Below, one piece after another: positions 28,369 to 37,441 of a DNA stretch of 64,000 bases (position 1 is its first letter; each line of letters opens with the position of its first letter). The notes below the pieces were generated by a model, which was not told where the DNA came from, ran no database searches, and saw only the letters and a program-made list of their open reading frames with translations. Origin of the DNA: Vibrio rhizosphaerae (GTDB taxonomy: Bacteria; Pseudomonadota; Gammaproteobacteria; Enterobacterales; Vibrionaceae); assembly GCF_024347095.1 (NCBI RefSeq), contig NZ_AP024904.1, forward strand, positions 496,001 through 560,000. The letters run 5' to 3'. The position numbers were made by a program, and so were the translations under genes.

Positions 28369-30910
28369 ACTTATCAGTCAGCCCTATACGGGACAGCCAA
28401 CCGACTCACAACATTGTTCCGACGTCGTGGGTCAATCCTTACCACATGAAAGTGCAGCCAAGCAGGTCTCCGGTGAGGCACTGTTTGTTGATGATTATCC
28501 GGAACCGCACGGATGCTTACATGGGGCATTAATCACCAGTACCATCGCCAAAGGCACCATCAAGCACCTCGATCTTTCTGAAGTACAGCGTTCTCCGGGC
28601 GTCATTCGCGTCATCACTCATCACGACATTCCCGGTCATAATGACATTGGCACCATCCACAAAGGTGATCCGCTCCTGTGTCAGCAGGAAATCCGTTATT
28701 TTCGTCAACCCATCGCTTTTGTCATCGCACAAAACCACCGACTCGCCTGTCAGGCTGCACAGAAAGCATTGATTGAATATGAAGAAGCCAAAGAGCCCGT
28801 CATCTCATATCAACAAGCGTCACAGCAAGCACATTTACTCCCGTCCCACCGAATGGGAACCTACCAAGGACAGACGCCAGTACAGAACCTACCGCAGAAT
28901 CTACAGAGGACAGACGTTCTTGGGAACCTACCAAGGACAGACGCCCGTAAAGCGTTCCGGGGACAGACACTTTTAGAAGCAAGCCCCATCAACCTCAGCG
29001 GCACGCTGGCGGTCGGCGGACAAGAACATTTTTATCTCGAGGGTCAAATCAGTCTTGCAGAAGTGACGGAAGACGGCGGTATTTTTATCCGGGCATCAAC
29101 TCAGCATCCAACTGAGGTGCAAAATCTGATTGCAGAAGTGCTGAACATTCCATTCAATCGCGTCACGGTTGATATGCGCCGCATGGGTGGAGGGTTCGGC
29201 GGCAAAGAAACTCAAGCGGCCGCATGGGCTTGCCTTGCCAGTCTGGGGGCAAAACTCACCGGTAAAGCCGTAAAATTCAGACTCCCGCGGGCAATCGACA
29301 TGTCTACGACCGGAAAACGCCATCCCTTTTTTAATCGTTATGAACTCACGACTACCGACGATGGGGAAATTTTAGCAGCAACCATCGAAGTTAACGGATT
29401 ATGTGGCCATTCAGCCGACTTGTCTGATGCCATTGTCGATCGAGCCATGTTCCATGCCGACAACGCTTATTTTCTCGGTCAGGCCAGTATCATTGGCAAT
29501 CGCCTCAAAACCGATACGGTTTCACATACGGCATTCCGAGGATTTGGTGGACCACAAGGGATGATCGTGATTGAAAAAGCAATTCAGGACTTAGCGATTC
29601 AATTGCAGCAGGATCCATATGATCTTCGCTTAAAAAATCTTTATCGTCCGGGAAAATCTGTCACACCCTATGGGATGGAAGTCGAACAAACCGCGGAACT
29701 TCATGATGTATTCACCCGGCTGGAAACTTCCTGTGATTACCGCCGGCGACGTCAGGAAATTCACGCATGGAATAAGCATCATCCGGTCCTCAAAAAAGGA
29801 TTGTCCCTCACCCCCGTCAAGTTTGGAATTTCTTTCACAGCAACGCACCTCAATCAAGCCGGTGCACTTATCCATATTTACACCGATGGAACGGTACAGG
29901 TTTCACACGGCGGTACCGAAATGGGCCAGGGACTACATACCAAAATTCAACAAATTGTAGCTCAGACATTCGGTATCCCAACCGATTGGATCTTAGTCAC
30001 ATCGACGAGAACCGATAAAGTACCGAATACCTCGCCGACTGCAGCTTCTTCTGGCGCGGATCTCAATGGCATGGCAGCGCATAACGCAGCCGTGACGCTC
30101 AAGGAGCGACTGCTTGAATTTGCATTAAACCACCACGCGTGTCTGTCCCCGCAGTCACCTCAGCCACAGCAAGAAGTTTACGAACGTCTGTCCTCACAAC
30201 TGGATCCACCTGAAATTAAAGATGGCATCCTCTATCTCGATGGTGCAAAAATCGAATGGGCGACCTTAATTCAGCAAGCTTATTTAAATCGTGTGTCCCT
30301 TTCTGCAACGGGTTATTACAGTACGCCTAAAATTGGTTATGACCGTTCGCAAGCCTGCGGGCGTCCCTTTTTCTATTTTGCCATCGGTGCATCTTGCTCA
30401 GAGGTGATGATCGATACACTGACCGGAGAAATGACGGTTGAGCGAGTAGATATCTTGCATGATGTTGGCCGTAGCTTGAATCCGGCCATTGATATCGGAC
30501 AGATTGAGGGAGGTTACATGCAGGGATTAGGTTGGCTGACAACAGAAGAGCTGATCTGGAATGACCAAGGCCATCTTTTGAGCCATAGTCCGATGAATTA
30601 TAAAATTCCAAGTATCTGTGACTACCCGAAACAGATGAATATTGAACTCTACGACGTTCCCAATCCAGAACATAGTATTTACCGTTCAAAAGCCGTCGGT
30701 GAGCCCCCTTTCATGCACGCTATCAGTACCTGGTGTGCAATTTATGATGCCATTACTGCAATTTCAGAACATCAATGTATTGCCGATCTGGATACGCCGG
30801 CCACTGGTGAAAGAATCCTCATGGCTTGCCAGCAACAGTATGAGTGGCTGGCACACCGAACACAGACCGCTACGTCCCATAACGAAGCAGACAGAGAGGC
30901 ATCAAGATGA
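28361..30910 (+). CDS. xdhB: Xanthine dehydrogenase, molybdenum subunit
   Basis: An 849-residue subunit that oxidises hypoxanthine and xanthine at the molybdenum site. Landmarks are RRMGGGFGGKETQAAAWA near residue 273, HTAFRGFGGPQGM near 390, GGTEMGQGLHTKIQQI near 512, NTSPTAASSGADLNGMAA near 555, and KAVGEPPFMHAIS near 780, with the catalytic Glu. The usual length is about 780-800. The excess is explained by two low-complexity stretches made of GGACAGAC-family repeats: residues about 165-206 (four copies) and about 590-612 (two antisense copies). Both keep the frame and avoid the active-site motifs. Whether the protein is active cannot be judged, but all key motifs are present. Confidence 0.95.
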   Translation: MRKLISQPYTGQPTDSQHCSDVVGQSLPHESAAKQVSGEALFVDDYPEPHGCLHGALITSTIAKGTIKHLDLSEVQRSPGVIRVITHHDIPGHNDIGTIHKGDPLLCQQEIRYFRQPIAFVIAQNHRLACQAAQKALIEYEEAKEPVISYQQASQQAHLLPSHRMGTYQGQTPVQNLPQNLQRTDVLGNLPRTDARKAFRGQTLLEASPINLSGTLAVGGQEHFYLEGQISLAEVTEDGGIFIRASTQHPTEVQNLIAEVLNIPFNRVTVDMRRMGGGFGGKETQAAAWACLASLGAKLTGKAVKFRLPRAIDMSTTGKRHPFFNRYELTTTDDGEILAATIEVNGLCGHSADLSDAIVDRAMFHADNAYFLGQASIIGNRLKTDTVSHTAFRGFGGPQGMIVIEKAIQDLAIQLQQDPYDLRLKNLYRPGKSVTPYGMEVEQTAELHDVFTRLETSCDYRRRRQEIHAWNKHHPVLKKGLSLTPVKFGISFTATHLNQAGALIHIYTDGTVQVSHGGTEMGQGLHTKIQQIVAQTFGIPTDWILVTSTRTDKVPNTSPTAASSGADLNGMAAHNAAVTLKERLLEFALNHHACLSPQSPQPQQEVYERLSSQLDPPEIKDGILYLDGAKIEWATLIQQAYLNRVSLSATGYYSTPKIGYDRSQACGRPFFYFAIGASCSEVMIDTLTGEMTVERVDILHDVGRSLNPAIDIGQIEGGYMQGLGWLTTEELIWNDQGHLLSHSPMNYKIPSICDYPKQMNIELYDVPNPEHSIYRSKAVGEPPFMHAISTWCAIYDAITAISEHQCIADLDTPATGERILMACQQQYEWLAHRTQTATSHNEADREASR
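28868..28975 (+). repeat. Four GGACAGAC repeats inside xdhB
   Basis: Exact cores lie at 28868, 28908, 28935 and 28961, with the extended form ACACTTTTA after the last. The first and fourth read Gly-Gln-Thr, while the second and third are in another frame and read Arg-Thr-Asp. The frame shift between copies shows that the spacing, not the frame of the motif itself, is what keeps the gene open. The segment replaces a surface region between the first and second conserved domains. Confidence 0.9.
30141..30193 (-). repeat. Two antisense GGACAGAC repeats inside xdhB
   Basis: GTCTGTCC occurs at 30141 and 30186, 45 bp apart, reading CLSP and RLSS in xdhB. The flanking peptide is rich in Ser, Pro and Gln (QSPQPQQE), unlike the rest of the subunit, and fits a linker insertion. 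Confidence 0.8.
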
Positions 30911-31854
30911 CTGTCCTGACAACCGTTCATACATCCATCAACACAGCAATGCACTGGCTCGATGCTTGTCACATGTTACAGCAGCAAGGCAACGACTACT
31001 GTCTGGCGACCCTTGTTGCAACAGTCGGCTCAACACCCCGCGCTTGTGGGGCAAAAATGGTGATCACCAAGCTGGGACAATATGACTCTCTCGGAGGCGG
31101 AAATTTAGAGCAACAAGTGATAGAAACGGCCAGAATTGAACTGCAACGTCGTTGTCAGCAATCCAGTCAAGAAGCAACGATATCGATCGAGCGATATAGC
31201 CTGACTGCCGATCTGCAACAATGTTGTGGAGGGGCTGTTCAGGTTTTATTTGAATATTTCAACACGAACCAACCGCATGTGGCTATTTTGGGGGCGGGTC
31301 ACATTGGTCAGGCGCTTGCTCCGATGATTAACAAGTTACAATGTCACCTAACTGTTTTTGATTCTCGCCCGCACTGGCTGGCGCCACTGGATGAACAGGG
31401 AATTTCAACGCAATGTTTTAACTCTGCTGAAACTGTGATTCAAGCGTTACTCCCTCAGACACATCTGGTGATCATGACGCACGACCACCACCTAGATTAT
31501 GACTTAACCCGGCTGGCCCTTGAACGACAATGCTTTCCATATATTGGCCTCATCGGCTCTGAAGGTAAAAAACAGCGTTTCACTTATCGGCTCAAAGAAC
31601 AGTTGAGCCAGTCCGAACTCGTCTCCCAGTTAACCTGTCCCATCGGACACCCCGACATCAAAGGCAAACGCCCCATGCAAGTTGCACTTTCCATTGCGGC
31701 TCAGCTGAATGTGCTATTTGAACAGCGACAAGCGCCAGTTCAGCCCTCAGTCAACATCGAACCAACGTTGGCTAATTCAGGTCAAGAACAGCCACAACGC
31801 CTCTGGCAACAAGCTAATATGTTGCATAAAAACGCATCCAAATCTCCCCAGTGA
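30907..31854 (+). CDS. xdhC: XdhC molybdenum cofactor insertion/sulfuration factor
   Basis: A 315-residue chaperone of the XdhC/CoxI family, which binds the molybdenum cofactor, protects its sulfurated form and loads it into XdhB. The N-terminal motif is CLATLVATVGSTPRACGAKM near residues 36-55 and CCGGAVQVLFE near 105; the C-terminal Rossmann domain has VAILGAGHIGQALAP near 125 and GLIGSEGKKQRFTYRL near 218. It overlaps xdhB by 4 bp (ATGA), as expected for an obligate partner. Confidence 0.95.
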   Translation: MTVLTTVHTSINTAMHWLDACHMLQQQGNDYCLATLVATVGSTPRACGAKMVITKLGQYDSLGGGNLEQQVIETARIELQRRCQQSSQEATISIERYSLTADLQQCCGGAVQVLFEYFNTNQPHVAILGAGHIGQALAPMINKLQCHLTVFDSRPHWLAPLDEQGISTQCFNSAETVIQALLPQTHLVIMTHDHHLDYDLTRLALERQCFPYIGLIGSEGKKQRFTYRLKEQLSQSELVSQLTCPIGHPDIKGKRPMQVALSIAAQLNVLFEQRQAPVQPSVNIEPTLANSGQEQPQRLWQQANMLHKNASKSPQ

Positions 31855-31862
31855 GGAAATTG

Positions 31863-32354
31863 ATGAACGCTGCACCCCGAACGATTGATTTAACTCCGTC
31901 TCAATTGGCTCAAATCTGTACCAGTACGTCATGGCAGCAGTTTATGCTCGAGCATATGCCAATTTCCGACTATGCGGCATTTTGTCATCATGCTGATGTA
32001 GCATTTGCACAACTTTCAGAACCTGACTGGCTGGAAGCGTTTGCCGGTCATCCAATGATTGGCGATCTTGATACGTTGCAAAAGAAATACAGTCAGGGAA
32101 AACATCTCAGTGAACAGGAACAGGGTAAAGTCAAACTGGCATCGAAAGCTGTACTGCACGATCTTTTGTATTACAATCAGGCCTATCTGAAAAAATTCGG
32201 CTTTATTTTTATTCTTTGTGCAAGTCAACAATCGGCAGAACAGGTCTTAGAGCAGATAAAAGCCAGGATCAACAATAATCGCAGCGATGAATTGATGAAT
32301 GCGGCCATAGAGCAACAAAAAATTAGTCGCCTGCGCATGGAGTCTTATCAATGA
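31863..32354 (+). CDS. uraD: OHCU decarboxylase
   Basis: A 163-residue 2-oxo-4-hydroxy-4-carboxy-5-ureidoimidazoline decarboxylase, the last step of urate breakdown to S-allantoin. The family motif FAGHPMIGDLDTLQKKY near residues 60-76 includes the catalytic His, with SQGKHLSEQEQGKV downstream and FGFIFILCA near 115. I use ATG 31863 with GAGGAAA upstream. The gene overlaps the frame of xdhC only if the longer start at 31851 is used, and overlaps uraH by 4 bp. Confidence 0.93.
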   Translation: MNAAPRTIDLTPSQLAQICTSTSWQQFMLEHMPISDYAAFCHHADVAFAQLSEPDWLEAFAGHPMIGDLDTLQKKYSQGKHLSEQEQGKVKLASKAVLHDLLYYNQAYLKKFGFIFILCASQQSAEQVLEQIKARINNNRSDELMNAAIEQQKISRLRMESYQ

Positions 32355-32674
32355 GTACATTAAGTTGTCATATTCTCGATACCAGCTCCGGTATGCCTGC
32401 AGCCGATGTCCCCGTGACACTTTATCGTTATCAGTCCGGAGAATCACTTGCATCAGCAACAACTGATGCCGATGGTCGTCTCCGCTTTACTGATCTCACT
32501 TTAACATCCAATAACTATACGCTCTCATTTGATGTGGCATCCTACTGTGAAAATGCCTTCGGTCAGGTATTTTTTCCCAAAATCGATGTACATTTTCATA
32601 TGGCGGAACAAAAGCATTACCACATACCATTACTACTCTCGCCCTACGCCTATTCAACCTATCGTGGAAGTTAA
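32351..32674 (+). CDS. uraH: 5-hydroxyisourate hydrolase
   Basis: A 107-residue transthyretin-like enzyme that hydrolyses 5-hydroxyisourate to OHCU. It begins with LSCHILDTSSGMPAADVPV (active-site His) and ends with the family hallmark YRGS, the tetrapeptide that distinguishes these enzymes from vertebrate transthyretin. No signal peptide is present, so it is cytoplasmic. It overlaps uraD by 4 bp and precedes guaD by 9 bp. Confidence 0.96.
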   Translation: MSTLSCHILDTSSGMPAADVPVTLYRYQSGESLASATTDADGRLRFTDLTLTSNNYTLSFDVASYCENAFGQVFFPKIDVHFHMAEQKHYHIPLLLSPYAYSTYRGS

Positions 32675-32683
32675 GAGTCAAGT

Positions 32684-33979
32684 ATGCAGAAAACATTTCA
32701 CCGGGGCGAGATTTTACATTTCCCCACAAGGACAGACAGTCCTGAGCAAAACTACCAATATCTAAATGACGGTATCCTCGTTATCGAACAAGGAAAAATT
32801 ATTGATTTACTCGATGCCGATGTTTTTTTTCGGCACCACCCTATTGCACCGGAACAGGTAGAAACACATTCGGGATTATTGATTCCGGGCATGATCGACA
32901 GTCATGTTCACTACCCGCAAATGGAAATGATTGCCAGCTACGGTCGCCAACTGTTGGAATGGCTCAATGACTATACATTCCCAGTTGAAACAAAATATGC
33001 AGACTCATCCTATGCCGCGTTGCAAGCAGACGCTTTTATCAAGCAATTGTTTGCACACGGCACAACAACAGCCAGTGTCTTCGCGACCGTTCACCCGCAA
33101 TCCGTCGATGCTTTCTTTAATGCAGCAGCAACTTATCAGGCCCGAATGATCTGCGGCAAGGTCCTGATGGATCGACATAGTCCTGAGAATCTACGTGATA
33201 CTGCAGATTCAGGCTATCGAGAGAGTAAAGATTTGCTGGAAAGATGGCATCATCAGGGACGAGCCTTGTACGCGATTACGCCGCGATTTGCACCGACAAG
33301 CACACCGGAACAACTGGCGCTGGCGGGACAGTTAGCCCAAGAGCACCCAGATGCTTTCATTCAGACACACTTAAGTGAAAATACTGACGAGATTGATTGG
33401 GTTAAAAGTCTATTCCCGGATGCCAAAGACTACTTAGACGTTTATGAACGCTATGGATTAGTGCGCGACAGAGCCTTATTCGGTCACGGAATTCACCTTG
33501 AGCCAAGAGAGTACCAAGCACTGGCCAGCAGCCATAGCAGTGTAATCTTCTGTCCGACTTCAAATCTCTTTATCGGTAGTGGTCTATTCCCCTATTTTTC
33601 TGTCAAAGAACATGGGATACCGGTGGCGATTGCCAGTGATGTCGGAGGCGGCACCAGTCTCAATCTACTGGTAAATCAGGCAGAAGCTTACAAAATCCTG
33701 CAATTACAGCACCAGAATCTCAACCCTTTTGAGTCGTTATATCTATGTACACAAGGGGCTGCGGTTGCAATGCAGTTGGAGCACCAAATTGGCAATTTAA
33801 ATCCCGGTACAGAAGCTGATTTTATTGAGCTTGATATCAATGGCACACCGATGCTTAAACAGCGCATGGCGCAAGCAAAAACATTGGAAGAAAAACTATT
33901 TGCTTTAATTATGCTGGCTGATGAACGTGTGATCCGTCAGACCTATGTGAATGGACAACGGGTGTATTCCCGTCAATGA
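32684..33979 (+). CDS. guaD: Guanine deaminase
   Basis: A 431-residue metal-dependent amidohydrolase converting guanine to xanthine, the substrate of XdhAB. Metal ligands are visible: GMIDSHVHYPQ near residue 70, QTHLSEN near 228, LFGHGIHL near 270 and ASDVGGGTSLN near 320. It is last in the xdhABC-uraD-uraH-guaD series and feeds guanine into it. A GGACAGAC copy at 32730 reads TRTDSP in the N-terminal beta domain, where family members vary, so it may be an insertion or chance. Confidence 0.95.
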   Translation: MQKTFHRGEILHFPTRTDSPEQNYQYLNDGILVIEQGKIIDLLDADVFFRHHPIAPEQVETHSGLLIPGMIDSHVHYPQMEMIASYGRQLLEWLNDYTFPVETKYADSSYAALQADAFIKQLFAHGTTTASVFATVHPQSVDAFFNAAATYQARMICGKVLMDRHSPENLRDTADSGYRESKDLLERWHHQGRALYAITPRFAPTSTPEQLALAGQLAQEHPDAFIQTHLSENTDEIDWVKSLFPDAKDYLDVYERYGLVRDRALFGHGIHLEPREYQALASSHSSVIFCPTSNLFIGSGLFPYFSVKEHGIPVAIASDVGGGTSLNLLVNQAEAYKILQLQHQNLNPFESLYLCTQGAAVAMQLEHQIGNLNPGTEADFIELDINGTPMLKQRMAQAKTLEEKLFALIMLADERVIRQTYVNGQRVYSRQ

Positions 33980-33992
33980 ATGACACCATATT

Positions 33993-34015
33993 CGGGACAT
34001 CATACTGATGTCCCG
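33993..34015 (+). terminator. Hairpin after guaD
   Basis: CGGGACATCA and TGATGTCCCG form a perfect 10-bp stem with a TAC loop 13 bp past the guaD stop. The downstream tail is only weakly T-rich (GAAGCTTTCCC). It sits between convergent genes. Confidence 0.65.
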
Positions 34016-34048
34016 GAAGCTTTCCCAAAGGATCGATAAGCCAACTAC

Positions 34049-34522
34049 TTAGCTTCGATGACACTGAATATTATCGGGTAAGTTTTTGGCTTTTAACGAT
34101 AAATGTTGTTGATCCAAGCGAATAATATCGAGTGTCCCGCCCGCATGTTTAGGAATATATTGCTTAAGATTGAGTATTGCTTCCCATTCAGGATGAGTGA
34201 GATTTTCCACTTTCAGGTCATTGGCCTCAAGGATCAGCTTATCTCCTGCTACTTTCCAAGTACCATTCCCGGCAACAGAGTACGACACTTCAATCGGCTG
34301 TCCCGGTAAACGAGCAATCAATGTTCCTTTGGTCACATACTGATGAGATGCAAGGTAATGTTCCTGAGTGGTTAGATTCAACTGATACAAAGGCTGGCGA
34401 AGAGCAGCAGTGCAATCCCACTTTCCCTGCAATAAAGACATATTTTCAGCGGCCTGAGTTGCTACCGAAAATCCACTGCATAAACAGCAGCATAGCAAAT
34501 AAAAATAACGCATCACAATCAT
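34049..34522 (-). CDS. Hypothetical secreted protein
   Basis: A 157-residue protein with an N-terminal signal peptide (residues 4-22, CLCSGFSVATQAAE at the cleavage zone). The mature part begins with a compact beta-rich domain: LLQGKWDCTAAL, then YVTKGTLIARLPGQ, then GNGTWKVAGDKLIL. This looks like a lipocalin-like or META-like extracellular beta fold, with one likely disulfide (CTAAL and QCHRS). No family is recognised with confidence. GTG 34525, ATG 34522 and ATG 34513 are all possible starts. Confidence 0.7.
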   Translation of the reverse strand: MIVMRYFYLLCCCLCSGFSVATQAAENMSLLQGKWDCTAALRQPLYQLNLTTQEHYLASHQYVTKGTLIARLPGQPIEVSYSVAGNGTWKVAGDKLILEANDLKVENLTHPEWEAILNLKQYIPKHAGGTLDIIRLDQQHLSLKAKNLPDNIQCHRS

Positions 34523-34599
34523 CACTTCATCTGAACAAGTTATCGAATCATAACGAATTTTAAGCTGAAAGTGTCAGAGTTAGGTTGAAACTCTTACAG

Positions 34600-34661
34600 G
34601 GACAGACGCTTTTGTTACAAGGACAGACACTTTTAACTGTTATACATCTATAAGGACAGAC
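34600..34661 (+). repeat. Intergenic cluster of three GGACAGAC repeats
   Basis: Exact cores at 34600, 34621 and 34654 are followed by GCTTTTG, ACTTTTA and ACTAAA. The first two are 21 bp apart and nearly identical over 14 bp. They lie upstream of the DUF2057 gene and within its likely promoter region. Confidence 0.9.
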
Positions 34662-34777
34662 ACTAAATCGTTCATGAGAGACAAACGGGTTAAATTCTTC
34701 AAATTGTCACTTGTAATTCAGGCTAGAACCATGCATCTTTGGTCAGAATAAATATTTGATAAAAAAGGATAATATAA

Positions 34778-35440
34778 GTGAATATATCTAAGACACTATC
34801 ATTCACCAGCATGATTTTATTAAGTGGTTCTGCAATGGCAGCGGTCACCATTGACCTCCCTGAATCCGTTGATATTCTGGTTGTCAATGGTGGTAAAGCA
34901 GATATATCAAGTGGTGGTTTTTTTAGTTCACAAAGAAAACTACAACTGGAAGATGGACTGCAGCAGATTGTCTTTCGTTATGAGCCTTTTTTTCAAGAAG
35001 GTAAAGACAATGTTGGCGTAGAAAGTGACGTGACAGTCGCTGTTTTTAATGCGGCAGATGCAGAGCTGACCCTTCAGGTGCCTGAATACAGAAATTCACG
35101 CGAAGCTCGGGAGCAGATCAGTCATATGCAATGGTCACTCACCAATCAGGATGGACAAAAAGTCCCAGTAACCCAAGATAAACTACTCAAAGACGGGATC
35201 CAATTCGGACGTAATTATTATACCGAAATGTCTGTTTACAATCAGTCTGATAAAGTCGCATCCGTTCCTGAGTATGCTCCTCAATCAGGGTTATCAGCCA
35301 AAACCATTCCGACCCGTTCTACAGCTGCTTCTCAAACTAAAGCTTCGGCATCTACTGCGGAAACGATGCTGCATTATTGGTATGAACAAGCGGATGAACA
35401 AACCCGGGCTCGCTTCAAACAATTTATCAATCAGCAATAA
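34778..35440 (+). CDS. DUF2057 (YccT-like) periplasmic protein
   Basis: A 220-residue exported protein. The signal peptide ends near SGSAMA and the mature part starts AVTIDLPESVDILVVNGGK, the signature of the DUF2057/UPF0319 family (E. coli YccT, linked to curli regulation). The central part (EDGLQQIVFRYEPFF; VTVAVFNAADAELTL) is conserved in kind. A Ser/Ala/Thr-rich linker (about residues 165-195) precedes the C-terminal helix MLHYWYEQADEQTRARFKQF. The start is GTG at 34778 with AAAGGAT upstream. Confidence 0.85.
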   Translation: MNISKTLSFTSMILLSGSAMAAVTIDLPESVDILVVNGGKADISSGGFFSSQRKLQLEDGLQQIVFRYEPFFQEGKDNVGVESDVTVAVFNAADAELTLQVPEYRNSREAREQISHMQWSLTNQDGQKVPVTQDKLLKDGIQFGRNYYTEMSVYNQSDKVASVPEYAPQSGLSAKTIPTRSTAASQTKASASTAETMLHYWYEQADEQTRARFKQFINQQ

Positions 35441-35497
35441 TTTTTTATCACTTACCGTTAAGCTTTCAGGTCGGTATCGAACATATTAGATCTATCC

Positions 35498-35537
35498 GTG
35501 AATGCCACCGTCTCTGCTTCAGAACGGTGGCATTCAC
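35498..35537 (+). terminator. Perfect hairpin after the DUF2057 gene
   Basis: GTGAATGCCACCGT and ACGGTGGCATTCAC form a perfect 14-bp stem with a 12-nt loop about 60 bp past the stop. There is no strong U-tail (TTAGCTGAC follows), so it may act as an mRNA 3' stabiliser as well as a terminator. Confidence 0.65.
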
Positions 35538-35758
35538 TTAGCTGACATTGGTTATGCAACAAACATTCACTTCTCGCAACTCAGCAACTCAAATCTGAAG
35601 CAACTGTAACTCTTATAGTCACGATTATCCGATGGTGATCACTAAACTGGTATAAAAGATAATGCTATGGCAAGGTACTTATCATAAAAACAAGCCATGC
35701 TATAAAAACAAACCATCAAAATTGCTAAGTAGATCGATTGAACATAAGGATAAGCAAC

Positions 35759-37030
35759 ATGAAACCGATAGCATCCGCAGTCGCTTTATGCCTACTGATT
35801 GGCATAGCGGGTTGTCAGAGTACACCGCATCAAACATCATCGGATAATCCAACCGACGAACAAACCCAGTCTTATGCACTGTTCACTCATATTCAAACCA
35901 CTTATCAGCAATGGGAACAAACTCTGAAAAATGCTGAATCGTTCAAAATCTACTCCGAATCTCATTACAGAAAACTCCAAGAGTCATGGCAAGATGCTCA
36001 AGCGTTATACCAAGATATTCAGGCCGACCCGGCGAAAACAACCGAGAGCACATCGATTTTCTCCAGTCAAACATATGCAGACAAATTCAACCAATATATT
36101 GACATCATTGAGCAACAACTAAACCAACTTCAGGCTTTAAAGGAAAAAGCGGATCATTTTCTTGCCGATGCGATTGCTGAGATGGATTATCTGGCGCGGA
36201 TCGATGCACAACACTATGATGTCAGAGGATATAAACAAGTAAATGGTATGTACCATGACCTGTTCGAATATGTTGCTGACGATAAACTAGAAAAAGCACA
36301 GACAAAGCAGGTTGAGTTTCTGAATATCGCCAGAGGTCTTGAAGTCAAAATAATGCACCTCAAATATGTCCAGCCATTACAGAAAAAACTCACGCTATTA
36401 AAACAGGAAGATTTTAACGAGGTAGCGCCTATCACCTTTGCTAAAGCCAATCACCAGATCCAATTAGTCGAGGCAACGGTTCAGTCCAATCCCAGAGATA
36501 TTGAAGTCATCGAAAAAGCAGCGCAACTTGGTCAGTTTGAAATTGCTCATCTAGAACAAGTCACACATATGGTGAAACAATTGCATAGTATTGAGAATGG
36601 TCAATTTGAACCATTTGTTCTGGAAATCGAGAATAAACTACTGGCTATTTCACAAGCTATCAACAATTCAGACTACCGAGATCAAGTGCTGAGAGAACAG
36701 ACGAACCGTATTCTAGAGAGTGTCGCCGCCCTTCAACAGCTGGCACAAACGCAACAAGAAAGTTGGCAGGCCAAAAGCACGGCCCAACAACAAAACAACC
36801 AGAAGCTACAAACCGCACTGACAGAAGCCAACCAACAACAGCAAAAACTACGAGAACAATTGCTTCAAGAACAAACCCATGTAAAAAATCTAGAGACTTT
36901 AGTGGCACTCCTGAAATCACAACAATCCACCTCAAAAATAACGCCTCAATCAGAGCAAAAAGAGTTGAAGAAAGCAGAGCAAAACCAATCCTCCCAACAA
37001 ACAGAGTCGGAAGAAATAGAGGCACAATAA
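35759..37030 (+). CDS. Coiled-coil lipoprotein
   Basis: A 423-residue predicted lipoprotein: the signal peptide ends in a lipobox GIAGC with the lipidated Cys at about residue 19. After a short Thr/Ser linker the protein is almost entirely helical and Gln/Glu/Lys-rich, with long coiled coils (about 30-150 and 290-400) and a very polar C-terminus. I choose ATG 35759 (AAGGATAAG upstream) over the frame start at 35738, because it gives the intact lipobox signal. I do not recognise a family. The fold suggests a periplasmic structural or scaffold role, possibly with the DUF2057 protein before it. Confidence 0.8.
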   Translation: MKPIASAVALCLLIGIAGCQSTPHQTSSDNPTDEQTQSYALFTHIQTTYQQWEQTLKNAESFKIYSESHYRKLQESWQDAQALYQDIQADPAKTTESTSIFSSQTYADKFNQYIDIIEQQLNQLQALKEKADHFLADAIAEMDYLARIDAQHYDVRGYKQVNGMYHDLFEYVADDKLEKAQTKQVEFLNIARGLEVKIMHLKYVQPLQKKLTLLKQEDFNEVAPITFAKANHQIQLVEATVQSNPRDIEVIEKAAQLGQFEIAHLEQVTHMVKQLHSIENGQFEPFVLEIENKLLAISQAINNSDYRDQVLREQTNRILESVAALQQLAQTQQESWQAKSTAQQQNNQKLQTALTEANQQQQKLREQLLQEQTHVKNLETLVALLKSQQSTSKITPQSEQKELKKAEQNQSSQQTESEEIEAQ

Positions 37031-37441
37031 ATCACATTTCAACCTAACCAATTGATTTTATTATAACAGGGATGACAATTTGTCATCCCTGTGTCTTCTG
37101 GGGACAGACATCCTTGCCTTCTGAGGACAGACATCCTAACGACATACCATGTTTACTTTATGTGCCTCTTCTTGCGTTCAGTGTTCGCAGCTATTCGCAG
37201 AGCTATTCGCAGGACAGACACTTTAAGAATTATCTTCATAGTTATGGCACGTTCTTAGTTTTCTGAGAGTTTTCTGAGGACAGGCATCGTAGGGTGAAGG
37301 ACACATCCAGTATGTCATTCTTTATCAACATAATAATTACATTAAAAAAGCAGACATTACTCGTACCATGGGAATTCACCTCTTCTCCCTTCTTCTTGAA
37401 TTCGACATACTTCCGGCATTACTCACTGACAATTTATCCTG
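37031..37441. repeat. Upstream flank of the transposase: hairpin plus GGACAGAC repeats
   Basis: A perfect 11-bp hairpin, CAGGGATGACA with TGTCATCCCTG (37067-37091, ATT loop), follows the lipoprotein gene and probably ends its transcript. Exact GGACAGAC cores lie at 37102, 37125 and 37212, with GGACAGGC at 37278. All are in the plus orientation, and the first three are followed by A plus a T-containing tail. A short duplication GCAGAGCTATTCGCAG-like lies at 37187-37212. No gene is visible. Confidence 0.85.
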
